NCBI GenBank assembly: GCA_902825215.1
Contig: LR782234.1
Span: forward strand, 1,054,001 to 1,118,000
Source of the DNA: Pseudomonas fluorescens
Lineage (GTDB): Bacteria > Pseudomonadota > Gammaproteobacteria > Pseudomonadales > Pseudomonadaceae
Direction: 5' to 3'
Length of the DNA stretch: 64,000 nt
A program made the position numbers and the translations under genes. Under the pieces are notes generated by a model. The model searched no databases. It was given only the letters and a program-made list of their open reading frames with translations, and was not told the DNA's origin. Positions 15,476 to 24,807 of this stretch are shown piece after piece. The first letter of the stretch is position 1. The number at the start of each line of letters is the position of its first letter.

Positions 15476-17668
15476 ATGACGCCCTTGCCCGCACCCATAC
15501 GCTGGCTTTACACCCTGGAATGGCGCCGGGGTTTCTATGACTGGGCGCGCAGCGACGGCGTGACCTGGGTCTACATTTTCAAAGTGTTGATCGCCGCATT
15601 CCTGACCCTGTGGCTGGCGATGCGCCTGGAATTGCCGCAACCGCGTACGGCGATGATCACCGTGTTCATCGTCATGCAGCCGCAGAGCGGTCAGGTGTTC
15701 GCCAAGAGTTTCTATCGCTTCCTCGGCACATTGGCCGGGTCGGCGATGATGGTCACGCTGATCGCTTTATTTGCGCAGAACACCGAACTGTTTCTCGGTT
15801 GCCTGGCGATCTGGGTGGGCATCTGCTCGGCTGGCGCGGCGCGCTGCCGTAACTTTCGCGCGTACGGTTTTGTGCTGGCCGGTTACACCGCGGCGATGGT
15901 CGGTTTACCGGCACTGGCACACCCCGACGGCGCGTTCATGGCGGCGGTGTGGCGTGTGCTGGAGATCTCGTTGGGGATTCTCTGCGCGACCCTGATCAGC
16001 GCGGCGATCCTGCCGCAGACCGCCAGCGCCGCCATGCGCAACGCCTTGTATCAGCGCTTCGGCGTGTTCGCGCTGTTCGTCACCGATGGCCTGCGCGGGC
16101 GCAGCAAAGCCGAGGCGTTCGAGGCCAGCAACGTGCGCTTCATTGCCGAAGCCGTGGGCCTGGAAGGGTTGCGCAGCGTGACCGTGTTCGAAGACCCGCA
16201 CATGCGTCGGCGCAATGGTCGGCTGAGCCGTTTGAACAGCGAATTCATGGGCATCACCACGCGTTTCAACGCCCTGCACCAGTTGCTTGAACGCTTGCGC
16301 GGCAATGGCGAAGAACTCGTTGTCGCGGCGATCAAACCGGGTCTGCAGGACCTTGCCGAAGTGCTCGACGGTTTCAGTGGCCGCGCCCTGACCAGCCCCG
16401 ATGCCGCACGTCTGGCGACAGCGCTGGCGATCTACAAGGACGGTTTGCCGGCGCGCGTGCGGACCCTGCGCGGGCTGTTTCAGGAGACCGCGCCGAGCGA
16501 GGCCGAACAACTGGACTTCCACACCGCGTACGAATTGCTTTATCGCTTCGTCGACGACTTGCACGGCTACGCCCAGACCCACGCGTCCCTCGCCGAGCAC
16601 CGGCACGAACGCGAGCGCTGGGACGAACCGTTCATGCCACAGACCAACTGGTGGGCGGCTGCCGCTTCCGGGATTCGCGCCTCGTTCATTCTGCTGTTGC
16701 TGGGCAGCTATTGGGTCGCCACGGCGTGGCCGAGCGGCGCGACGATGACCCTGATTGCCGCCGCCACCGTGGGCTTGTCCGCCGCCACGCCAAACCCCAA
16801 ACGCATGGCGTTTCAGATGGCCTGCGGGACGTTTCTCGGTGCGTTGATCGGCTTCGTCGAGATGTTTTTCCTGTTTCCGTTGATCGACGGTTTCCCACTG
16901 CTGTGCGTGATGCTCGCTCCGGTGATCGTGCTCGGTTCGTTCCTCACCTCGCGGCCGCAATACGCCGGAGTCGGCCTCGGTTTGTTGATTTTTTTCAGCA
17001 CCGGGTCAGTGCCGGACAACCTGACGATCTACAACCCCTACACCTTCATCAACGACTACATCGCCATGGTCCTGGGCATGCTCGTTTGCGCGGCGGCGGG
17101 AGCGATTATTCTGCCGCCGAACAGCCGCTGGTTGTGGCAGCGGCTGGAGCAGGATCTGCGCGGGCAAGTGGTCTATGCAATCAGCGGCAAACTCAAGGGG
17201 CTGGCCTCGAGTTTCGAAAGCCGCACCCGCGATCTGCTGCATCAGGCTTATGGCCTTGCGGCCGGCCAGCCGAAGGTGCAGAAGAACCTGTTGCGCTGGA
17301 TGTTCGTGGTGCTGGAAGTCGGTCACGCGATCATCGAACTGCGCAAGGAACAGGCGATTCTGCCGGTGCATCCGGCCTACGCCGAATCGCAGCCGTGGCG
17401 TCAGGCGATCCGCGTTATGGGCCGGGCGCTGGTGCGGCTGTTTCTGCAACCCAACTCGAGCAATCTGGAACGGGCGCTGGTCGCCGTCGACCATGCGATC
17501 AGCCGCGTTGCGGCCACCGACGAGCCGTTCGCGCCGCACTTCGATACCTCGGCGTTGCGCCGGGTGAAAAGCTACCTGCACTTCATCCGCACCTCGTTGC
17601 TCGACCCGCAATCACCGCTCGCTGAATACGCCATCGCCCGCCCCGAAGGACCTGCCCGTGCCTCGTGA
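15476..17668 (+). CDS. FUSC-family inner-membrane efflux permease (AaeB-like)
   Basis: A 730-aa permease with the two-halves layout of AaeB and fusaric-acid resistance proteins. A membrane block lies at about residues 30-180 (VYIFKVLIAAFLTLWLAM, MITVFIVMQPQSGQVFAKSFYRFLGTLAG, FVLAGYTAAMVG). A cytoplasmic domain follows at about 185-390. The second block is at about 395-550 (GIRASFILLLLGSYWVATAWPSGATMTLIAAATVGLSA, PNPKRMAFQMACGTFLGA), and a C-terminal cytoplasmic domain ends the protein. It should export aromatic or hydroxylated acids across the inner membrane with the HlyD protein and NodT channel. The following gene overlaps its end by 11 bp. Confidence 0.9.
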   Translation: MTPLPAPIRWLYTLEWRRGFYDWARSDGVTWVYIFKVLIAAFLTLWLAMRLELPQPRTAMITVFIVMQPQSGQVFAKSFYRFLGTLAGSAMMVTLIALFAQNTELFLGCLAIWVGICSAGAARCRNFRAYGFVLAGYTAAMVGLPALAHPDGAFMAAVWRVLEISLGILCATLISAAILPQTASAAMRNALYQRFGVFALFVTDGLRGRSKAEAFEASNVRFIAEAVGLEGLRSVTVFEDPHMRRRNGRLSRLNSEFMGITTRFNALHQLLERLRGNGEELVVAAIKPGLQDLAEVLDGFSGRALTSPDAARLATALAIYKDGLPARVRTLRGLFQETAPSEAEQLDFHTAYELLYRFVDDLHGYAQTHASLAEHRHERERWDEPFMPQTNWWAAAASGIRASFILLLLGSYWVATAWPSGATMTLIAAATVGLSAATPNPKRMAFQMACGTFLGALIGFVEMFFLFPLIDGFPLLCVMLAPVIVLGSFLTSRPQYAGVGLGLLIFFSTGSVPDNLTIYNPYTFINDYIAMVLGMLVCAAAGAIILPPNSRWLWQRLEQDLRGQVVYAISGKLKGLASSFESRTRDLLHQAYGLAAGQPKVQKNLLRWMFVVLEVGHAIIELRKEQAILPVHPAYAESQPWRQAIRVMGRALVRLFLQPNSSNLERALVAVDHAISRVAATDEPFAPHFDTSALRRVKSYLHFIRTSLLDPQSPLAEYAIARPEGPARAS

Positions 17669-17858
17669 AATAGCCTTCCACGGCGTGTACATGCCGACCA
17701 TGACCCTGATGTTTTTCATCGCTGCGGCGCTGGCCTGGGCGCTCGACCGCTTCCTTTCGGGGTTCGATCTGTACCGCTTTTTCTGGCACCCGGCGCTGCT
17801 GCGTCTGAGCCTGTTTACCTGTCTGTTCGGCGCGATGGCGCTGACTGTCTACCGTTGA
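17658..17858 (+). CDS. DUF1656 family small membrane protein (AaeX-like)
   Basis: A 66-aa protein starting at GTG inside the end of the FUSC gene. MPREIAFHGVYMPTMTLMFFIA is the typical DUF1656 opening (family members read like xxEIxxxGVYxP). Two membrane helices are visible, about residues 10-30 and 45-63. It accompanies FUSC/HlyD pumps in most proteobacteria, but its contribution is not known. Confidence 0.85.
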   Translation: MPREIAFHGVYMPTMTLMFFIAAALAWALDRFLSGFDLYRFFWHPALLRLSLFTCLFGAMALTVYR

Positions 17859-17868
17859 GAAGATCTTG

Positions 17869-18735
17869 ATGAAAAAGTTTTTCAGCCTGCTCGCAACCCT
17901 GCTGGTGCTGGCCCTGGCGCTGTGGATCGGCCGCACCTTGTGGCAGCACTACATGAACACGCCGTGGACCCGCGACGGCCGCGTCCGCGCCGACATCATC
18001 AACGTCGCCGCCGACGTCACCGGCGAAGTGGTCGAGGTGCCGGTGCGTGACAATCAGTTGGTGAAGAAGGGTGATCTGCTGATGCGCATCGACCCCGAGC
18101 ACTACCGCATCGCGGTGAAACAGGCGCAATCGCTGGTCGCTGCGCGCAAGTCGACGTGGGAGATGCGCAAGGTCAACGCCCATCGCCGCGCCGACCTCGA
18201 CAATCTGGTGATCTCAAAAGAAAACCGCGACGACGCCAGCAACATCGCCGACGCTGCGCTCGCCGATTACCAACACGCGCAAGCGCAACTGGAAGCCGCC
18301 GAACTCAATCTCAAACGCACCGAAGTGCGCGCGGCGGTGGATGGCTATGTGACCAACCTTAACGTGCATCGCGGCGACTACGCGCGTATCGGCGAGGCGA
18401 AAATGGCCGTGGTCGACATGAACTCGTTCTGGGTTTACGGCTTCTTCGAGGAGACCAAACTGCCGCACGTGAAAGTCGGCGACAAGGCCGAGATGCAATT
18501 GATGAGCGGCGAAGTGCTCAAGGGCCATGTGGAAAGCATTTCACGCGGCATCTACGACCGCGACAACCCGGAAAGCCGCGAGTTGATCGCCGATGTGAAC
18601 CCGACGTTCAACTGGGTGCGCCTGGCCCAACGGGTGCCGGTGCGGATTCACATCGATGAAGTGCCGGAAGGGGTGTTGCTGGCGGCGGGGATTACTTGCA
18701 CGGTGGTGGTGAACCAAGCCACCGTGGACCTCTGA
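17869..18735 (+). CDS. HlyD-family periplasmic adaptor of the efflux pump (AaeA-like)
   Basis: A 288-aa membrane-fusion protein with an N-terminal anchor (FFSLLATLLVLALALWIG). Its biotinyl-lipoyl halves are seen as TRDGRVRADIINVAADVTGEVVEVPVRDNQLVKKGDLLMRIDP and RTEVRAAVDGYVTNLNVHRGDYA, around a short alpha hairpin (residues 85-145). A beta-barrel domain follows (FWVYGFFEETKLPHVKVGDKAEMQ). The ATG at 17869 is preferred over an in-frame TTG one codon earlier because of a GAGAAG ribosome site. It bridges the FUSC permease and NodT channel. Confidence 0.92.
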   Translation: MKKFFSLLATLLVLALALWIGRTLWQHYMNTPWTRDGRVRADIINVAADVTGEVVEVPVRDNQLVKKGDLLMRIDPEHYRIAVKQAQSLVAARKSTWEMRKVNAHRRADLDNLVISKENRDDASNIADAALADYQHAQAQLEAAELNLKRTEVRAAVDGYVTNLNVHRGDYARIGEAKMAVVDMNSFWVYGFFEETKLPHVKVGDKAEMQLMSGEVLKGHVESISRGIYDRDNPESRELIADVNPTFNWVRLAQRVPVRIHIDEVPEGVLLAAGITCTVVVNQATVDL

Positions 18736-18752
18736 CAGACCGGGTCGTACCC

Positions 18753-18899
18753 TTCGCGAACAGGCTCGCTCCCACAGTGGATATGCGTTTGATCGTTCCC
18801 ACGCTCCGCGTGGGAATGCAGCCTGTGACGCTCTGCGTCACGCCTTGGGACGCAGAGCGTCCCGGGCATCGCGCTACCACGCAGAGCGTGGGAGCGATC
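18753..18899. repeat. Single REP plus a long palindromic repeat (TCGTTCCCACGC...GCGTGGGAGCGA)
   Basis: A lone TTCGCGAACAGGCTCGCTCC unit (18753-18776) is followed by a nested palindrome from GATCGTTCCCACGCTCCGCG (18791) to its inverted end at 18899, with inner GACGCTCTGCGTC and GACGCAGAGCGTC arms. The second element recurs at 41594-41703. It lies between the convergent HlyD and short-chain dehydrogenase genes. Confidence 0.85.
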
Positions 18900-18904
18900 T
18901 TTTC

Positions 18905-19729
18905 CTAGAGCTTTGCGCGCAGGCCGAAGCGCTTCATCAACGCCGACTCCAGCATGCCCTTTGGCAATAACGTCGCCAGTAACGGCAACGCGCGGCTACC
19001 ATTGCCAATACGGATCAACCGCGGCGGCTTGCTCTGCTGCACGGCTTTGAGCAACACCGCAGCAAACTCTGCGGCCGGGGTCGGTTTGTCCTGCGAGGCC
19101 TTGGCCCGTGCGCGAATGCCTTCGCGCAGGGGAAACCACGGCGATTGCTCGTTGATCAGTTGCTCGGCTTCATGCCCGGCATTCTTGGCGAAGCTTGACT
19201 GGATCGCGCCGGGCTGCACTTCCATTACACGGATGCCGAAAGGTGCCAGTTCCATGCGCAAGGCATCGCTCAGCGCATGCACCGCCGCTTTCGAAGCGCA
19301 ATAGGCGCCGGCAAACGGCGTGACCAGTACACCGGACACACTGCCGATATTCACCACCAATCCTTTGGCTCGACGCAGCACTGGAAACAGCGCGCGGGTG
19401 ACGCCGACAATCGAAAACACATTGGTCTCGAACTGCCGCTGCATGGCCGCTACGCCGCCGTCGAGCAGCGGCCCCATCGCGCCGTAACCGGCGTTGTTGA
19501 TCAGCACATCGAGGCCGCCATGCTCGCGGTTGATGCGCTCGCCCAGTTGCTCCAGCGCGGAGTTGTCATTGACGTCGAGTTGCACGGCGGTGAAGCCGGC
19601 GCTGGCTAACATCGCCACGTCTTCGGCCCTGCGCGCAGTGGCCCAGACCTGGTAACCCGCCGCTTTGAAGGCATCGGCGAGGGCGCGGCCGATGCCGCTG
19701 GAGCAACCGGTAATCAACGCAACGGGCAT
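18905..19729 (-). CDS. Short-chain dehydrogenase/reductase
   Basis: A 274-aa classical SDR. It has the cofactor motif TGCSSGIG (residues 7-14), NNAG (about 81-84), the catalytic Ser (NIGSVSG), and Tyr/Lys as YCASK (AGAYCASKAAVHALSDALRMEL). VQPGAI follows. A basic, hydrophobic C-terminal tail (RALPLLATLLPKGMLESALMKRFGLRAK) resembles SDRs of the DhrS/retinol-type subgroup and may contact membranes. The start at 19729 (MPVALITGCSS) is the family start; the longer frame upstream is non-coding. The substrate is unknown. Confidence 0.88.
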   Translation of the reverse strand: MPVALITGCSSGIGRALADAFKAAGYQVWATARRAEDVAMLASAGFTAVQLDVNDNSALEQLGERINREHGGLDVLINNAGYGAMGPLLDGGVAAMQRQFETNVFSIVGVTRALFPVLRRAKGLVVNIGSVSGVLVTPFAGAYCASKAAVHALSDALRMELAPFGIRVMEVQPGAIQSSFAKNAGHEAEQLINEQSPWFPLREGIRARAKASQDKPTPAAEFAAVLLKAVQQSKPPRLIRIGNGSRALPLLATLLPKGMLESALMKRFGLRAKL

Positions 19730-19763
19730 GGCGCATTCCTTGTGCAAAAAATGAAAGGGGAGA

Positions 19764-20228
19764 TCAATCGGAGAAACTGCCCTGCAAATGCTCGGCGCGA
19801 AACTCCAGGGTCTGCGGACGATAACCGGGACGCAGCGGTGGCAGCGGCAGGCAGTCTTGCCAATTGCCGCCGGCCTGCAATTCACCGGGGCCGCGATAGC
19901 GCGGGGCAGTGTACTGGTTGTCGGCCAGGTTGACCGTGTCGCCCGGGGCATAAGCCGCGATGCGCCAGCGCAGTTCGGTCAGCGGTACGTCGTTGCCGTT
20001 ATTCATTTTCAGTTGCAGTGGGCGATCGGCCGGGCATTGATCCGGCGCGTAGGCAATGCGCAGTTCCAGCCGCGCCAGTTGCTTGATCTCGCGGTTGTCC
20101 AGCCACACCACCCACATCGCGACAACACCCAGGCCAATCGCCGCCGCCACGGACACCGGCAGCGCCTTGGCCGGATAGCGCAGCAACAGGATCAGCCAGG
20201 TGATGACCAACAGGACGCCGATGAACAT
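19764..20228 (-). CDS. Conserved small membrane protein with periplasmic domain, function unknown
   Basis: A 154-aa protein with two N-terminal membrane helices (MFIGVLLVITWLILLLRYP and LPVSVAAAIGLGVVAMWVVWL). A soluble domain follows with LRIAYAPDQCPADRPLQLKMNNGNDVPLTELRWRIAAY, NQYTAPRYRGPGELQAGGNWQDCLPLP and TLEFRAEHLQGSFSD. The two cysteines in that domain could form a disulfide. Similar Pseudomonas proteins are sometimes labelled multidrug transporter, which the sequence does not support. It follows the TccC-like gene divergently and lies 34 bp upstream of the SDR gene on the same strand, so it may be cotranscribed with it. The ATG at 20228 is used; the longer open frame upstream is the reverse of the Rhs gene. 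Confidence 0.7.
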   Translation of the reverse strand: MFIGVLLVITWLILLLRYPAKALPVSVAAAIGLGVVAMWVVWLDNREIKQLARLELRIAYAPDQCPADRPLQLKMNNGNDVPLTELRWRIAAYAPGDTVNLADNQYTAPRYRGPGELQAGGNWQDCLPLPPLRPGYRPQTLEFRAEHLQGSFSD

Positions 20229-20396
20229 GCTTGAACGCTCCGTGGATGAATGAGCCCATCCTACCGAAGGCGTTGCGCGATGGATATTCATGTCGGTTAT
20301 CAGGTCACCGTTGGTCGGGACTGTAATTTCTGACAGTGGTGCTGCCTGGCCTGCACCGGTTAACTGGTCCAGGGCACACACGGACGTTGACAGATC

Positions 20397-23252
20397 ATGG
20401 GCATCCACAGCAAAACGCCAACGCTTGCCGTCAACGATTCGCGGGGGTTGGCAATCCTGACGATCAATTACTGGCGGGCCGATGCAGCGCTGCCCAGCGA
20501 GAAGCGGATCGAGCGGACGCTGCGCGACCCGGCCGGACGCGCCGTCAAGCAATGGGACGCACGGCTGTGGGCTCTGCAGGCGGACGATCCCGATACGCCG
20601 CCCAGTGTCGTCAGCGTCTGCGCCTTGAACGACAGCGTGCTGCGCTCGGTCAGCACCGATGCCGGGGGCAGCGTCCATTTGCGTGGTCTGGCAGGCGAGC
20701 AACTGCTCGGTTGGGACAGCAGAATGACCCGCCGTGAGGTTGAATACGATGATCTGCTGCGACCGCTCGCCGTGTTCGAAGAAGGTGCTGGGGTGCCGCG
20801 GCGCTGTGCCGAACGTTTTGCCTATGGCTCGCCCGATGCTGGCGACCCGCTGCACAATCAGCTCGGACAATTGATCCGTCATGACGATCCGGCCGGCAGC
20901 GTGCTGTTCGAGCAGTTTTCAATCACTGGACAGTGCAGCAAAAACACTCGGCATTTCACCCTTGAACCGGTTGCCCCAGACTGGCCGGAAGCCGTCACGG
21001 ATCGGCAGAGACTGTTGGAAGCCGGCGCGGGCGCGTCTACGCATCGACGCTTTGCACCCCACGACGCTGCGCTGGAGCAGGTGGATGCCGGCGGTCATCG
21101 GCAGACCTTCGCGTTGACCCTCGATGGTCGTTTGCGCGCGGTGGATCTGCAGCTCGGGTTGCAGACGGAGGGCTACCCGGTTGTCAGCGATATACGCTAC
21201 GACGCACAGGGGCAAGTCACACAGGAACTGGCGGGCAACGGGGTGCTGACTACGCTGGGTTACCGTGCCGAAGACGGTCGGTTGAGCTCGCGTCATGCGC
21301 AGGACCGACTGGGCAATGTGTTGCAGCACCTGCTTTATGATTATGACCCGGTAGGCAATGTAACGCGTATCGAGGATAAGGCATTGCCAGTGCGCTGGTT
21401 CGCCAACCAGCGCATCGACCCCGTCAGCCTTTATTGCCACGACAGTCTTTCGCAACTCCGCCAGGCCAGTGGTTGGGAAGCCGGCATCGCCGGTGGCGGG
21501 CCGACCGCGGTCGCCAATTACACTCAAAGTTACCGTTATGACGCCGGCGGCAATTTGCTCGAGCTGACCCACGTTGGCGCACAGAGCCCCGGGCATCAAT
21601 TGCAAGCCGCGCGCTATAGCAATCGCTGTCTGCCCTGGCGCAATGGTGTACCACCCGATGAGGCAGAGATTGGCGCAGCGTTCGATGCGCGGGGCAATTT
21701 GCTGTTGCTGGATCAGGGGCGACAGTTGCAGTGGAATCTGCGCAATCAGCTGGACTCGGTCGTGGCCGTGCAACGCGAATCAAGGGTTGATGATCGCGAA
21801 AGCTATCTCTACGACGGTACCGGTCAACGTGTACGTAAAACGCGATTATCCCTGGCCGGCGCGCGCAGTCTGCTCGCCGACGTCCGTTATCTGCCGGGCC
21901 TGGAAATGCGTGCCGACACCGGCACCGGGGAAAGGCTGCAAGTCATCATCGTAGAGACCGGACTCAACAGCGTTCGCGTTCTGCACTGGGAGAGCCCGCC
22001 ACCGACCGGTATCAACGATCTTTACCGATACAGTTTCAGCGATCATCTGGGTTCGATCAGCCTTGAGCTGGACGCTGATGGGCAACTGATCAGTCGCGAG
22101 CATTTCTATCCCTTCGGTGCGACGGCGTGGGCGGATGAGCCCGACGTCAGCTACAAGACAGTGCGGTATTCAGGCAAAGAGCGTGACGCGACCGGGCTTT
22201 ATTACTATGGGTATCGCTATTACATGCCGTGGTTGCAGCGCTGGCTCAACCCGGATCCCAAAGGATTTGTCGATGGGCCGAATCTCTTTCAAATGGTTGG
22301 CAATTCGCCCATCCGCTACGCGGACAGCGATGGTGCAGGCAAAGATGAAAAGATGCTGGCGCAAAGCATGAACAACCAACGCAAGCTTCTGGACTCCGTA
22401 GGCTCCACCGTTTCTGTGATTCAAAACTCGATTATCAATCAGCTCCAGCCGGGGCAGCGTTTTCGAGCGCTGATTCGGCGAGTCCTTACACAGGCTGGCA
22501 GCACCGCAGCGAGTGCGCTTGGCACTGCCGCCGGCGGCTCTGTCGGGACACTCGTAGGCGGACTGGTCGCGACGCCTGCAGGGGGCGCCATGGGCGCAGT
22601 GATAGGCGCGAAGGTTGGCGGCAAGATGGCAGGCAAACTCTTTGACAAGACGGCGGATGCCTTCCAGTTGAACAGGCCGATCAACCTGACCGGGAATGAG
22701 TTGAATCCCAAAGCCCTCATCGAAAGCGTCGATCGAGCTCAATTCAAGCTATCCGGGCTTCCCATGCGAGCCAGGTTGCAGGTGCAGATCCAGATGCAGG
22801 CGCATGATCCGCGAGACGCCGAGGGGCGCGCGCTTGTCGCTGACAAGCTCATGGACGCAGCGACGGACAAAGTGATCTCCAAGGTGGAAGATTCGATTGG
22901 CTCATTGGCCTCGGGAATGGTCGGTATCGCGCGTGAGTTCCACCGCGCCGGTCAGGGACTGAATGCGGATGCCTTGAGCCAGGTTTATGACGACGCAGCT
23001 GACACCAGTGCCATGCTGGAATACAGAACACAGGCCATTGCCGTTGAGTTTGCGGGTATTGGCAGCAATGACCCCGAATTGTTTGAAAACGTCGCCGCGC
23101 TCTCCAGCCAGACACAGGGTACCGTGCAGAAACTGAGCCGTACGCAGGACTTCATTGGTTTGGTGGCACCCAAACCTTATGCGGGACGAGCGAATTCGCT
23201 GGGACAGCGCACCGGCCCGATTCTGAAGCGGCAAAAGACAGTCGGTGGCTGA
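20397..23252 (+). CDS. TccC-like Rhs-repeat toxin protein with variable C-terminus
   Basis: A 951-aa protein like the C component of insecticidal Tc toxins. The N-terminus (TPTLAVNDSRGLAI) matches TccC openings. YD-repeat stretches follow (LLYDYDPVGNVTRIEDKA, SYRYDAGGNLLELTHVG, LYDGTGQRVRKTRLS). The Rhs-associated core is strongly TccC-like: VRVLHWESPPPTG, YSFSDHLGSISLELD, REHFYPFGATAW, RYSGKERDATGLYYYGYRYY, WLQRWLNPDPKGFVDGPNLF, ending ADSDG at residue 646. The remaining ~305 residues are the variable, presumed toxic part. They include a glycine-rich zipper-like stretch (about 700-755: GTAAGGSVGTLVGGL, PAGGAMGAVIGAKVGGKMAGK) and helical sequence that I cannot assign. No TcA, TcB, Rhs partner, VgrG or evident immunity gene lies nearby. 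Core autoproteolysis and toxin encapsulation are known of the family, not shown here. Confidence 0.88.
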   Translation: MGIHSKTPTLAVNDSRGLAILTINYWRADAALPSEKRIERTLRDPAGRAVKQWDARLWALQADDPDTPPSVVSVCALNDSVLRSVSTDAGGSVHLRGLAGEQLLGWDSRMTRREVEYDDLLRPLAVFEEGAGVPRRCAERFAYGSPDAGDPLHNQLGQLIRHDDPAGSVLFEQFSITGQCSKNTRHFTLEPVAPDWPEAVTDRQRLLEAGAGASTHRRFAPHDAALEQVDAGGHRQTFALTLDGRLRAVDLQLGLQTEGYPVVSDIRYDAQGQVTQELAGNGVLTTLGYRAEDGRLSSRHAQDRLGNVLQHLLYDYDPVGNVTRIEDKALPVRWFANQRIDPVSLYCHDSLSQLRQASGWEAGIAGGGPTAVANYTQSYRYDAGGNLLELTHVGAQSPGHQLQAARYSNRCLPWRNGVPPDEAEIGAAFDARGNLLLLDQGRQLQWNLRNQLDSVVAVQRESRVDDRESYLYDGTGQRVRKTRLSLAGARSLLADVRYLPGLEMRADTGTGERLQVIIVETGLNSVRVLHWESPPPTGINDLYRYSFSDHLGSISLELDADGQLISREHFYPFGATAWADEPDVSYKTVRYSGKERDATGLYYYGYRYYMPWLQRWLNPDPKGFVDGPNLFQMVGNSPIRYADSDGAGKDEKMLAQSMNNQRKLLDSVGSTVSVIQNSIINQLQPGQRFRALIRRVLTQAGSTAASALGTAAGGSVGTLVGGLVATPAGGAMGAVIGAKVGGKMAGKLFDKTADAFQLNRPINLTGNELNPKALIESVDRAQFKLSGLPMRARLQVQIQMQAHDPRDAEGRALVADKLMDAATDKVISKVEDSIGSLASGMVGIAREFHRAGQGLNADALSQVYDDAADTSAMLEYRTQAIAVEFAGIGSNDPELFENVAALSSQTQGTVQKLSRTQDFIGLVAPKPYAGRANSLGQRTGPILKRQKTVGG

Positions 23253-23255
23253 ATG

Positions 23256-23320
23256 AAAAAGCCCCCGCCCAACCCGCTGCGGATAGGGGACGCAACGGGC
23301 TGGACGAGGGCTTCTTTTTT
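23256..23320. terminator. Bidirectional terminator between the TccC-like gene and algA
   Basis: AAAAAGCCC..CCGCCCAACCCG pairs with CGGGCTGG..GAGGGCTTCTTTTTT across a short loop. The A-run before and T-run after suit both converging genes; it would end the alginate transcript 11 bp past the algA stop. Confidence 0.75.
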
Positions 23321-23330
23321 CAGTGAGCGA

Positions 23331-24782
23331 TTACTGCGCGATGGTTTTCACCGACACGCCGCGTTCGATCGGGGTGGAACGGCCGTAGATATCTTCAAAG
23401 CGTTCGATGTCGTCTTCACCCAGATACGAACCCGACTGAACTTCGATGATTTCCAGCGGGATCTTGCCCGGGTTACGCAGGCGATGCACCGAAGCGATCG
23501 GGATATAGGTCGACTGGTTTTCGGTGAGCAAGAACACGTTCTCGTCGCAGGTCACTTCGGCGGTGCCGCTGACCACGATCCAGTGTTCGGCGCGGTGGTG
23601 GTGCATCTGCAGCGACAGGCACGCGCCCGGCTTGACCGAGATGTGCTTGACCTGGAAGCGGCCACCCATGTCCACCGAGTCGTACGAGCCCCACGGACGA
23701 TAGACTTCACAGTGGTTCTGGGTTTCGCTGCGGCCCTGTTCGTTGAGCGTGTTGACCATCTGCTTGACGCCTTGAACCTTGTCCTTGTGGGCGATCATCA
23801 TGGCGTCTTTGGTTTCGACCACAACGATGTTTTCCAGACCGATCACCGAGACCAGTTTGCCGTTGCCGTGGATCATGCAGTTCTTGCTGTCCTGAATCAC
23901 CACGTCGCCTTTGCTGACGTTGCCGTTGGCGTCTTTTTCGTTGACTTCCCACAGCGACGACCAGCAACCGACATCGCTCCAGCCAGCGGTCAGCGGCACG
24001 ACGCAGGCGCGCTGGGTTTTTTCCATCACCGAGTAGTCGATGGAGTTGTCCGGGCAGCAGGCGAACGTGGCTTCGTCCAGGGTCACGGTGTCGGCATCCT
24101 GCTGGCTGCGCTCAAGGGTCAGCAGGCAGGTGTCGTAGATGTCCGGATCGTGCTTTTTCAGTTCTTCGAGGAAACGGCTGGCGCGGAACAGGAACATGCC
24201 GCTGTTCCAGTAGTAACCGCCGGATTCGACGTATTCGGTGGCGCGCTTGACGTCAGGCTTCTCAACGAAGTGCGAAACACGGCTGACGCCTTCCGGCAGC
24301 AGCGAATCGCCAGTGGATTTGATGTAGCCGTAGCCGGTCTCCGGTTTGGTTGCCGGCACGCCGAACAGCACCATTTCGCCATTTTCAGCGGCGACGGTGG
24401 CTAGGGCGAGGGCGCGTTGCAGGGCTTTCTGGTCCTCCAGAACGTGGTCGGCCGGCAGCACCAGCATCAACTCGTCACGGCCTTCATTGACCAGCATCAT
24501 CGCGGTCAGCGCCACGGCCGGTGCGGTGTTGCGGCCGAACGGTTCCATCAGGATGCGCTGGCATTCCAGATTGCGATTGGCCAACTGCTCGTTGACGATG
24601 AAACGGTGATCCTTGTTGCAGACCACGATCGGGGTGTCCATGCCTTCGAACACCAGACGTTCCAGGGTTTGCTGGAACAGTGTGTGTTCGCCGGTCAGGG
24701 CGAGGAACTGTTTAGGGAACTGCTTACGCGAAAGTGGCCACAGACGCGAACCGCTACCACCTGACAAGATCACCGGAATCAT
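23331..24782 (-). CDS. algA: AlgA, bifunctional phosphomannose isomerase / GDP-mannose pyrophosphorylase
   Basis: A 483-aa cytoplasmic enzyme catalysing fructose-6-P to mannose-6-P and mannose-1-P plus GTP to GDP-mannose, the first and third steps to GDP-mannuronate. The start at 24782 (MIPVILSGGSGSRLWPLSRK) carries the pyrophosphorylase signature GGxGxRLWPLSR; the longer frame upstream is not used. VEKPDVKRATEYVESGGYYWNSGMFLF is typical of the nucleotidyltransferase half. The C-terminal isomerase cupin has RPWGSYDSVDMGGRFQVKHI, KPGACLSLQMHHHRAEHWIVVSGTAEV and STYIPIASVHRLRNPG. It is the last gene of the alginate operon, after algF with a REP-like element between them. Confidence 0.96.
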   Translation of the reverse strand: MIPVILSGGSGSRLWPLSRKQFPKQFLALTGEHTLFQQTLERLVFEGMDTPIVVCNKDHRFIVNEQLANRNLECQRILMEPFGRNTAPAVALTAMMLVNEGRDELMLVLPADHVLEDQKALQRALALATVAAENGEMVLFGVPATKPETGYGYIKSTGDSLLPEGVSRVSHFVEKPDVKRATEYVESGGYYWNSGMFLFRASRFLEELKKHDPDIYDTCLLTLERSQQDADTVTLDEATFACCPDNSIDYSVMEKTQRACVVPLTAGWSDVGCWSSLWEVNEKDANGNVSKGDVVIQDSKNCMIHGNGKLVSVIGLENIVVVETKDAMMIAHKDKVQGVKQMVNTLNEQGRSETQNHCEVYRPWGSYDSVDMGGRFQVKHISVKPGACLSLQMHHHRAEHWIVVSGTAEVTCDENVFLLTENQSTYIPIASVHRLRNPGKIPLEIIEVQSGSYLGEDDIERFEDIYGRSTPIERGVSVKTIAQ

Positions 24783-24807
24783 AATGTTTACTCCATAAAA
24801 TGCAGTT

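Noticed and set aside
19730..19951. Upstream extension of the short-chain dehydrogenase
   Set aside because: Residues before MPVALITGCSS show no SDR similarity and overlap the reverse of the neighbouring small membrane protein gene.
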